A stretch of DNA of 64,000 bases from Prevotellaceae bacterium UBA4336. Its GTDB lineage: Bacteria > Bacteroidota > Bacteroidia > Bacteroidales > Bacteroidaceae. The stretch is from NCBI GenBank assembly GCA_002394305.1, contig DGTM01000019.1, forward strand, positions 8,076 to 72,075. Reading direction: 5' to 3'. Below, one piece after another: positions 57,395-64,000 of this stretch. The notes beneath the pieces were generated by a model, which was not told the DNA's origin, ran no database searches, and saw only the letters and a program-made list of their open reading frames with translations. Within the stretch, counting starts at the first letter, position 1. Every line of letters begins with the position of its first letter. The position numbers and the translations under genes were made by a program.

Positions 57395-58819
57395 ATGAAA
57401 ACAAAAAACTTCTTTACTGCACTGATGCTAATGTTTGTCTGTGCAGGGACCTGTACCATCTGTAGCTGCTCAAAAGATGTTACCGAAGAGAACACACCAG
57501 GAAACAACACCGACAAAGACAGCTCGTCCGACAACAACGGCGGAGACAACTCATCGGGAAACAATGGCGAAAACCTCGACATCCATGTGATAGTCAACGA
57601 AGACGGCACGACATCCAACGGCAGCATCTTCTCGGCCATCGACAACCAGAATTTTTACGTTGATTACATAAAATACACCGTAACAGACTATTATTTGTCA
57701 GTATCCGGTTACGACAAGACAAAATTTAATGGTGTTGCCAAAATCATTTCAAAGCTAACATATAAAGGTCATACCTTTGAAGTTCTTGAAATCGGCGACT
57801 ATGCCTTCAATTATTGCAGAGGCCTAACCTCCGTCACTATCCCCAACAGCGTGACCCGCATTGGCGTAGGTGCCTTCGGTAATTGCAGCGCCCTAACCTC
57901 CGTCACCATGGGAAATAGCGTGACCAGCATCGGCGAGTATGCCTTCCATGGTTGCACCGACCTAACCTCCGTCACCATCCCCAACAGCGTGACCAGCATC
58001 GGCGAAGATGCCTTCTATGGTTGCAGCGACCTAACCTCCGTTCATATTACAGATTTAGCAGCATGGTGCAAAATCAAATTTGTCACTGATGATTCCAATC
58101 CTCTCTATTATGTTCACCATTTATATTTGAATGGTCAAGAGATAAAGGACCTTGTTATCCCTAACAGCGTGACCAGCATCAGCAAGTATGCCTTCTATGG
58201 TTGCACCGGCCTAACCTCCGTCACCATCCCAAACAGCGTGACCAGCATCGGTAACTCTGCCTTCTCTGGTTGTACCGGCCTAACCTCCGTTCATATTACA
58301 GATTTAGCAGCATGGTGTAAAATCAAATTTGATTCCAATCCTCTCTATTATGCACACCATTTATATATGAATGGTCAAGAGATAAAGAACCTTGTTATCC
58401 CTAACAGCGTGACAGACATCAGCGACAGAGCCTTCTATGGTTGCACCGGCTTAATCTCCGTCACCATCCCCAACAGCGTGACCAGCATCGGCTCTGCCTT
58501 CTGGGGTTGCACCGGCCTAACCTCCGTCACCATCCCCAACAGCGTGACCAGCATCGGCGAGTATGCCTTCTATGGCTGCACCGGCCTAACCTCCATCACT
58601 ATCCCGAACAGCGTGACAGACATCGGCGAGTATGCCTTCAGGGATTGCACCGGCCTGACAGATGTCTGGTGCTATGCAGAAGAGCCTCCATACGCATGGG
58701 ATGCTTTTGATGTTTATATATCATACAATTCACCGCGCATTTCAGCCACACTCCATGTACCAGCAGCTTCGTTAGAAAAATACCGAGCTAAAGAGCCATG
58801 GAAGTATTTTTTCGTATGA
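57395..58819 (+). CDS. BspA-type leucine-rich repeat lipoprotein
   Basis: 474 residues. Lipoprotein signal with a Cys-rich end (CTICSCSKD); a low-complexity Asn/Asp/Gly/Ser spacer about 30-65; then BspA-type 23-residue LRRs of the form LTSVTIPNSVTSIGEYAFYG from about 125 to 430; a C-terminal cap with AEEPPYAWDAF and HVPAASLEKYRAKEPW. A larger unit (HITDLAAWCKIKF...NPLYY) is duplicated. The DNA repeats are nearly identical, so unit number can vary by recombination. BspA proteins bind host matrix proteins or other bacteria at the surface. Preceded by the structured leader. Confidence 0.9.
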   Translation: MKTKNFFTALMLMFVCAGTCTICSCSKDVTEENTPGNNTDKDSSSDNNGGDNSSGNNGENLDIHVIVNEDGTTSNGSIFSAIDNQNFYVDYIKYTVTDYYLSVSGYDKTKFNGVAKIISKLTYKGHTFEVLEIGDYAFNYCRGLTSVTIPNSVTRIGVGAFGNCSALTSVTMGNSVTSIGEYAFHGCTDLTSVTIPNSVTSIGEDAFYGCSDLTSVHITDLAAWCKIKFVTDDSNPLYYVHHLYLNGQEIKDLVIPNSVTSISKYAFYGCTGLTSVTIPNSVTSIGNSAFSGCTGLTSVHITDLAAWCKIKFDSNPLYYAHHLYMNGQEIKNLVIPNSVTDISDRAFYGCTGLISVTIPNSVTSIGSAFWGCTGLTSVTIPNSVTSIGEYAFYGCTGLTSITIPNSVTDIGEYAFRDCTGLTDVWCYAEEPPYAWDAFDVYISYNSPRISATLHVPAASLEKYRAKEPWKYFFV

Positions 58820-58949
58820 TTATTAGCCACCGCGAAGATAGGGCAGAAAAGCGATAAAAGCTCCATCTATGTGAGCCCACTAAAAAGACTAGAAACCTCC
58901 TCTAACTCCCTCCTAAAAGTGAGAGACTTGAGGGTGTGTCATAATTAAC
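58820..58949. other. Post-LRR spacer with degenerate GC-rich repeat
   Basis: About 58895-58935 carries CCTCCTCTAACTCCCTCC and TAAAAGTGAGAG, a degraded relative of the repeat inserted in folC. Nothing else seen. Confidence 0.5.
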
Positions 58950-59037
58950 AACAACGGATTACACTAATTCAACGGATTAGCTTAATGCTGATTATCAGCG
59001 TGGCTTAAATTCGTCAAAATCCGTGTAATCCGTTGTT
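58950..59037. repeat. Long inverted repeat with inner hairpin (copy 2)
   Basis: 15-bp arms AACAACGGATTACAC / GTGTAATCCGTTGTT surround an inner hairpin GCTGA-TTA-TCAGC, the same plan as 37063-37147. It lies downstream of the LRR lipoprotein, suggesting a 3'-end element. Confidence 0.8.
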
Positions 59038-59477
59038 TTTATTATATTAATTTATTTCACCTCTATTATGTCACACAGAACCGAAGGTCGACGTTAAAGT
59101 CAAATCAAGGAAATCACAGAAATGTCGCTTGCGGCGAAGTGAAGAGTGAAGAATCAAAGTTACATTTTGAGTGGAGAAGCAAGGTCACACGGAAATCACA
59201 GAAATCACAGAAATATTTTATAAATCCCGCAGAACTGTGGTCGACGGCCCGAAGGGGAAAGTCAAATAAAGGAAATCACGGAAAGAAGATTTCAATGAAA
59301 TCTCAATTCGTTAAATTCGTCTTAATTCGTTGTTGAAAATCTGTTGAATCTGCTTAATCTGTGGTTATAATTAAGTTCGTTAAATTCGTTTTAATTCGTT
59401 GTTAAAAATAAATCTGTTAATTTTGCTGAATCTGTGGTTAAATATCCAAGTCTTTCACCTTTTCACTCATCACTTTT
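59038..59477. repeat. Dispersed intergenic repeat block (family A, copy 2)
   Basis: 440 gene-free bp. 59137-59220 and 59290-59460 repeat most of the phrases of 47.98-48.43 kb in the same order (TCAAAGTTACATTTTGAGTG, TAATTCGTTGTT, ATCCAAGTCTTTCACC). 59081-59110 is the exact reverse complement of 50877-50906. Confidence 0.8.
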
Positions 59478-62081
59478 TCAGGCCAGGCTTGTGTCTGCGG
59501 GGTTCTGGCGTTCCTGGATTTCGGCGGAGTTGCGTTCGGCGGAAAGGGCTTTTTCGTGGTCCTCGAGCTGCACGGCCAGCCGTGCTATCTGCATCATCGT
59601 CTCGTTGCGCTGTTGGGTGATGGTCTGCAGCTTCGAGGCGATGATCTCCTGAATGTCGGGGGAGGCGGGGTTGCAATGTCCGTCCTCTGTGTCGAGGGCG
59701 ATGAGGCGGCTGTTCAGGTCGTCCACCTTGGCCCCGCAGAGCAGCATGTCGGTACTGATCTGCTTCAGGCTGCTGCGTATCTGGCTCCAGTCCTTGCCGT
59801 CGGCAAAGACTTCGTCCAGTTCGCTCCTCTGCACGGGCGGATGCTTCAGGTTGAAGGCGTGTATCCAGAGGTCGAGTGCCTCGTTCAGCTGGGTCTGTTC
59901 GCCTTCGAGCCTGGCGATGTGGCTTTTGTAGTAGTCGTGCCGGCCCTGCATGATGTCGGCTGCGTGGCGGATGCTTTCCATCCGGTCGCGCTCCTCGTCG
60001 TACTGCTTTTGTGCGGCCCTGACGTTTTGCAGGCTTGTCTGGTACATACCCTTGACGTCTTCGTCCGCCGTGGCCTGCCCGTAGACTTTGCGGTTCTCGG
60101 CTATGCGTCCGTCCAGCTCTCCGGCCTTCTTTCCCGTGATGGCCGAGTAGCGTGCCAGCAGCTGCTGTTGTGTCTTCAGGCTCTCCAGGTTGGCCGTCTC
60201 CACGTCGAGCGCGGCTTTCGTCGTGGCAATGCCCTTTTCGGCAGCGAACCAGTCTGCGACGAGCCTCTGAATCTGTTCGTGCAGCTGTTCGGGGTTCTTC
60301 TGCCAGATGGTGTACCAGTCCTTGATGGTGACGCTCTTCTGCATGTTCTCGTAGGCACGCGTGAACTGTGCCGTGACGCTTTCCAGCCGTGCCCCCGCCT
60401 GTTCCACTTCGCGGCTGAGCACCTGGCAGCCTGTGTTGAGCTCGCCGAGACGGACGTTTGTCTCGCTTTTCTTCTGCTCCAGGCGCTGCAGCTGTTCGCC
60501 GAGTCGTGCTATGCTGCTTTGGTGGAAGGTGAACGTCTCCAGCTCCTTCTCGGCCGTCTCAGCGTCGCGGCTGACGTTTTCGATGAACTGCCGGAGCATA
60601 GCCGTGCGGGCCTCCAGGTTGGTGCTTTCCGAACATTCGCCGAAGGTGGGGTCCAGCTGGGCATAGAGCATCCATTCCTGCACGTCTTCGTTCTGCCGGA
60701 TGCGTATGGCGTTCAGTGCCTTTTCCTCGGCCTTCAGGCTGCCCTGGGCGTTCTGCAGCTCTGCCTGCATCTCCGAGAGCTGGTGCTGCTTGGCGTTTGT
60801 CTCCGATGCCAGCAGCTCGTAGTCGCTCTTCATCTGCCCGATGAGCTTGCTCTGGTCCAGTATCGTGTCGCTGTGGTAGGGGTGATGTGTGGCGCCGCAG
60901 ACCGAGCAGGCCACGCCTTCCTTGAGGTCGGCCCGCAGTTGGATGATGTCCTGTCCCTTGCTCAGCAGGTAGGTGTATTCCTTTTCCTTGCAGAGCCGCT
61001 GTGCTTTGCCTGCTTCCGCTTCCAGCTGCCGGGTGCCGTCCGTCAGGTGCTGGATGTGCAGACGCAGCTCCGTCACCCGTCGGCTCTTCTCCTCGATGCT
61101 CTCGTAGCCCGTGCTGATGCGCTTCCAGAGCGACAGGGCCGAGAGCAGCATCTGGCGGCGTCCCTTCAGCATCAAGGCACGTTCCTGCAGCATCAGGCCG
61201 TCTTGTCCCTGAATGTACGAGCGATGCATGCTCAGTTCGGCCTCCGTGGTCTCCGTCTGCGACACGAGGTCCTGGTACTGTGCAAACGCTTTGCCCAGCA
61301 GCTCGTTCTCCTCGTCCTGTCGCCTGACGGCCTGCTGTCGTATCTGTTGCAGCTCGCTCCGGCGCTTGTTCCTCTCTTCCAGCGTGGTGAGCCCCATCAG
61401 CACCGCCTCGCCGTGCTGCACCATGTTCTCGTGCATCTCCATGCTGTGCCGCCAGGTCAGCAGGCGCTCCAGCTCCTGTCGCAGCGCCCCGACCGTCTTC
61501 TCCTTCTCCTGTATCAGGGAGGAGAGGGCGTTCGTCTCTTCACGTACATTATTATTATAGTCAATCAGGAAGGCAGTGCCAGCCTCCAGCACGTCTTTCT
61601 CGCCGTCCAGACGCGAGGCCAGACTGAGCCTGTCGAAGGTGTCGAGCATGGCCGTTGTGGTGCCAGCGAGCTGCTCTGCCGCCTGCTTCAGTCGTTTCTC
61701 CTGCTCCGTCAGTTGCCGTCGGTTCTCGTCGGCCTCGCGCTCCAGCAGGCTCAGTCCGCGCTTGTCGCGGTCAATCTGGTCGTTCACCACGGAGAGCTTC
61801 TGGTACACGCCGTGAATGCCCTCGAAGAGGTCGTAGCGCTCCAGCCTGTCCAGGTCGCGTGCCATCGCCGCCTTCTGCTTCGTCAGCTCGAAGAGGCGTT
61901 TGCGTTCGCGTTCCAGGCTCATGGCCGTCTCGCTGTACCTTCTCAGCCACTGTTGCTGTGCCTGCAGCTGCATCAGGCTCTCCTCCAGCCCCTGCAGCTT
62001 CGTCTCGGCCAGCCGTTTGGCATCCTTCACGCGTCCGAGCTGCGTGCCGCTCAGGATGCGGTTGTCTCGTGTGAAATTCAT
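59478..62081 (-). CDS. Long coiled-coil protein with SbcC/Rad50-like zinc hook but no ATPase heads
   Basis: 867 residues from ATG 62081; an earlier in-frame start (62135) lies upstream of the -7 box and is rejected. Nearly all heptad-rich (EEKEKTVGALRQELERLL, LEAEAGKAQRLCKEKEY). A CxxC zinc hook (C392-SV-C395, in GVACSVCGATHH) sits near the middle, between two coiled-coil arms, as in SbcC. I find no Walker A near the N-terminus (MNFTRDNRILSGTQLGRVK) and no signature or Walker B in the C-terminus, which ends in a low-complexity tail. SbcC proteins are usually about 1000 residues with heads at both ends. No sbcD neighbour. It may be a tether or a partner of a separate ATPase. Confidence 0.75.
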   Translation of the reverse strand: MNFTRDNRILSGTQLGRVKDAKRLAETKLQGLEESLMQLQAQQQWLRRYSETAMSLERERKRLFELTKQKAAMARDLDRLERYDLFEGIHGVYQKLSVVNDQIDRDKRGLSLLEREADENRRQLTEQEKRLKQAAEQLAGTTTAMLDTFDRLSLASRLDGEKDVLEAGTAFLIDYNNNVREETNALSSLIQEKEKTVGALRQELERLLTWRHSMEMHENMVQHGEAVLMGLTTLEERNKRRSELQQIRQQAVRRQDEENELLGKAFAQYQDLVSQTETTEAELSMHRSYIQGQDGLMLQERALMLKGRRQMLLSALSLWKRISTGYESIEEKSRRVTELRLHIQHLTDGTRQLEAEAGKAQRLCKEKEYTYLLSKGQDIIQLRADLKEGVACSVCGATHHPYHSDTILDQSKLIGQMKSDYELLASETNAKQHQLSEMQAELQNAQGSLKAEEKALNAIRIRQNEDVQEWMLYAQLDPTFGECSESTNLEARTAMLRQFIENVSRDAETAEKELETFTFHQSSIARLGEQLQRLEQKKSETNVRLGELNTGCQVLSREVEQAGARLESVTAQFTRAYENMQKSVTIKDWYTIWQKNPEQLHEQIQRLVADWFAAEKGIATTKAALDVETANLESLKTQQQLLARYSAITGKKAGELDGRIAENRKVYGQATADEDVKGMYQTSLQNVRAAQKQYDEERDRMESIRHAADIMQGRHDYYKSHIARLEGEQTQLNEALDLWIHAFNLKHPPVQRSELDEVFADGKDWSQIRSSLKQISTDMLLCGAKVDDLNSRLIALDTEDGHCNPASPDIQEIIASKLQTITQQRNETMMQIARLAVQLEDHEKALSAERNSAEIQERQNPADTSLA

Positions 62082-62104
62082 CGTTTTTCCTTGTTTTTGT
62101 CCTG

Positions 62105-62112
62105 CAAAGGTA
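62105..62112 (-). promoter_or_regulatory. -7 box (TACCTTTG) for the zinc-hook gene
   Basis: Exact minus-strand match 23 bp before ATG 62081; TTGG at 19-bp spacing is a partial -33 match. Confidence 0.7.
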
Positions 62113-62135
62113 CGAAAAGGAGCGTAAAGCACCAA

Positions 62136-62172
62136 GAAAGTTAAAAAGTTAAAAAGTTAAAAAGTTAAAAGC
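62136..62172. repeat. 8-bp tandem repeat
   Basis: Four to five units of GTTAAAAA lie between the zinc-hook gene promoter and the permease 3' end. Confidence 0.7.
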
Positions 62173-62203
62173 CTTTCAATTTTCACCTTTTCTCCTTTGT
62201 CCC

Positions 62204-62937
62204 CTAAGCGTTCTTCTTGTAGCTGACAGAGGCCCATGTGCCCGCGAGGGCGGCAAAGAGTGCGAGCGCCGCCACCTGATGCCTGATGCAGACGAAGTCG
62301 CCGCCGCGCACAAAGACGGTGCGGACGGCATCGATGAAGTAGTGCATCGGGTTGACGTAGGTCGTGGCATACGCCCATGCCGGCATGGACCTGACCGGAG
62401 TGAACAGGCCGCTGAGCAACATCAGGCAGACGACGAAGAACCACATCACGAAGATGGCCTGCTGCATCGTGTCGCTGTAGTTGGAGACAATCAGGCCCAG
62501 CGACGAGAAGAAAAGCGCCAGCAGCACGGCCAGCACATAGACCAGCCACAGAGAGCCCTGGCAGACGATGCCGTACACGCCCCACGACAGCAGCAGGCAG
62601 ACTGTGATGACGAACAGACCGACAAGCCAGTAGGGGATGAGCTTTGCCAGGATGAACGACCACTTCGACACGGGCGTGACGTTGATTTGCTCGATGGTGC
62701 CGGCCTCCTTCTCGCCCACAATGTTCAGGGCAGGCAGGAAGCCGCACATCAGCATCACGACGATAGCCAGCAGGGCGGGAATCATGAAGACCTTGTAGCT
62801 GAGGCGGCTGTTGTAGAGATTCAGCACCGACACCTGCCCCTCGGCAGCCGCCTGCCCTGCCTGAGCCGCAGCGATTATCTGCGACAGGTAGGCAGCGCCC
62901 ATCGCCCACGTCGAGGGCTTCGGCCTGTCGTTGACCG
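62204..62937 (-). pseudogene. ABC-2 type permease, 3' part only
   Basis: About 245 residues with homology: VNDRPKPSTWAMGAAYLSQI, then a hydrophobic run with about six membrane segments, VGEKEAGTIEQINVTPVSKW and NPMHYFIDAVRTVFVRGGDF, as in YbhR/YhhJ-type drug or lipid export permeases (usual length about 370). The N-terminal third, including the first membrane segment and periplasmic loop, is missing. Upstream of the junction near 62935 the frame continues only as antisense of the araC fragment. The partner ATPase, HlyD and TolC genes are absent. Confidence 0.8.
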
Positions 62938-63509
62938 ACGAGATTGTCAGCCTGGCGCTCCCTACGGATATGCCGAAGCTGATGGACGGACATGTTCGCG
63001 ACTGCCACTTCACACTCACGGACGAAGAGATGGAGCAGGTGGAGGCTCTGCATACATTATTATATAATATGACGCATAGCGGACAGGCAGCTCCGCGGGT
63101 GGTGCTCAGCCTTGTCGCCGCTTTCCTGTGGCAGGCTGGCAGCCTTTGGGAGCGCCACGAGGACGAGAACCGCAGTTCGCTCTCCCGCGAGCAACGCCTT
63201 TTCACCGACTTCATACAGCTCGTCAGCCGCTATGCTACGCAGGAACACAACATCGACTTCTACGCCCGTCGGCTCTTCATCTCGTCGCGCTATATGAGTA
63301 CCCTCGTGAAGCAGGTCAGCGGGAAAGCCGCCAAGCAATGGATAGACGATGCCATCGTGACCCGCATCAAGGTGGAACTTCGTCACACAGGCAAGAGTGC
63401 AGCCCAGATAGCCGATGAGATGAACTTCCCCAACCCTTCCTTCTTCTGCAAATACTTCAAGCGTCTGACGGGTACGACCACTCAGCGCTACCGCGAAGGC
63501 AAGGAGTAG
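62931..63509 (+). pseudogene. AraC-family regulator, C-terminal part only
   Basis: 192 residues from TTG 62931. The C-terminal AraC/XylS DNA-binding domain is complete (HNIDFYARRLFISSRYMSTLVKQ, AAQIADEMNFPNPSFFCKYFKR). About 90 linker and dimer-region residues precede it (LALPTDMPKLMDGHVRD). The N-terminal cupin part expected in a protein of about 290 residues is absent. It begins exactly where the opposite-strand permease homology ends. The stop TAG lies in the first unit of a 22-bp array. Confidence 0.8.
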
Positions 63510-63786
63510 TTCCGTCCTTCTTCTCGGACAGAACTTCCGCGCCCCGCGGATAGAATTATCCCGCCTCTCGGGCAAAACTTCCGCGCCCCGCGGACAAAAA
63601 CTTTTTCAGTGGCTTGGAAATCTATTTCAAAGCCTTGGAAATATATTTTAGAGCATTGGAAATATATTTCAGAGCCACTGAAATTGTTTTGTTCCGTTGG
63701 GCGAAGGATTTTGTTCCGTTGGGCGAAGGATTTTGTTCCGTGTGGCGAAGGATTTTGTTCCGTGTGGCGAAGGATTATGTCCTTCG
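63504..63786. repeat. Thirteen-unit 21/22-bp mosaic array
   Basis: Units start at 63504, 63526, 63548, 63570, 63592 (22 bp), 63614, 63635, 63656 (21 bp), 63677, 63699, 63721, 63743, 63765 (22 bp). Four sequence classes succeed each other without breaking the period: GC-rich units (ACTTCCGCGCCCCGC), an inverted arm (GGACAAAAACTTTTTC), three AT-palindrome 21-mers, then units of GGCGAAGGATTTTGTTCCG. Confidence 0.92.
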
Positions 63787-64000
63787 CCCTCAGAACCTCC
63801 CTTCCCTGTCTTCGTAGGAATCCCGCCGCAGGCGGCGCATGGTGCTTCCACCGGAGAATAGAGAGAAAAACCTGTGTTTTCCCTTTGTATTGTGCTCACT
63901 TATTCGTATCTTTGACTTGCGTCGAAGATACTTCCGCTCGACAATAAAAAGAAAAACCTGTGTTTTCCTTTTGTATTGGTTCGCCCGACATGGGCGTAAT
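63787..64000. other. End of window: direct repeat and promoter-like box
   Basis: No gene is visible. GAAAAACCTGTGTTTTCC occurs at about 63866 and again at about 63951, each followed by a TTTGTATTG phrase. Between them TATCTTTG (about 63908) matches the -7 box and lies in an inverted repeat (GTATCTT...AAGATAC). A gene probably starts beyond the edge. Confidence 0.55.

Noticed and set aside
62082..62135. Longer N-terminus for the zinc-hook protein
   Set aside because: The 18 extra codons include the -7 box and would start before the transcript.

Overview
The window looks like chromosomal DNA from a Bacteroidales bacterium, probably Prevotellaceae-like; I cannot name a species. The grounds are the TTTG-N19-TAnnTTTG promoters, fimbrillin (Mfa-like) lipoproteins, BspA-type leucine-rich repeats, BACON-like domains, type IX secretion C-terminal domains, a smalltalk peptide and DUF4248/DUF3987 proteins. 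Most genes are moderately GC-rich. AT-rich DNA is confined to some LRR segments and to parts of 52-58 kb. I saw no rRNA, tRNA, transposase or CRISPR array.

Layout. 0-7.6 kb: end of a GlsB-type membrane protein, a giant secreted dockerin protein and a phosphoethanolamine-transferase-like sulfatase-fold protein. 7.9-21.8 kb: a six-gene leftward operon of three paralogous fimbrillin-LRR-BACON-M64 metallopeptidase fusions (one with a destroyed active site), two fimbrillin lipoproteins and an Ig-like/jelly-roll cargo protein. 22-28 kb: uvrA overlapping a type IX cargo gene, then a rightward LysM/binding-protein and beta-barrel pair. 28-36.7 kb: housekeeping genes (dnaG, S4/Hsp15, pepT, pth, L25; divergent LMW phosphatase and BASS transporter; Y-family polymerase; rubredoxin). 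37.2-40.9 kb: galactose operon galM-transporter-galK. 40.9-46.9 kb: folC, dnaJ, grpE, an ABC-F ATPase and a glucosaminidase. 47-50 kb: cytidine deaminase, queF, queC and a basic-secretory-protein peptidase. 50.2-57 kb: a phage-flavoured Bacteroidales module (2-TM holin-like protein, smalltalk, RNNNPLNIR-family protein, HU; divergently DUF4248, three unknown proteins and a VirE-N/DUF3987 protein). 57-59 kb: a BspA-LRR lipoprotein behind a long structured leader. 59.5-62 kb: a coiled-coil protein with a zinc hook but no ATPase heads. 62.2-63.5 kb: 3' halves of an ABC-2 permease gene and a divergent araC gene, fused head to head.

The most unusual feature is the non-coding DNA. Arrays with a strict 21-22 bp unit occupy gene ends at about 0.2, 7.6, 21.9, 27.8, 30.2, 36.8 and 63.5 kb. 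Their sequences differ between loci but the period does not, and several begin on the stop codon of the preceding gene. Three loci carry one palindromic design: inverted 22-mers enclosing three 21-mers with AT-palindromic cores. A second class, GC-rich palindromic repeats at 41-56 kb, sits both between genes and in frame inside at least three reading frames (folC, the RNNNPLNIR protein, the DUF3987 protein). I think these two repeat systems, the fimbrillin-protease operon and the DUF4248/smalltalk module best deserve follow-up.
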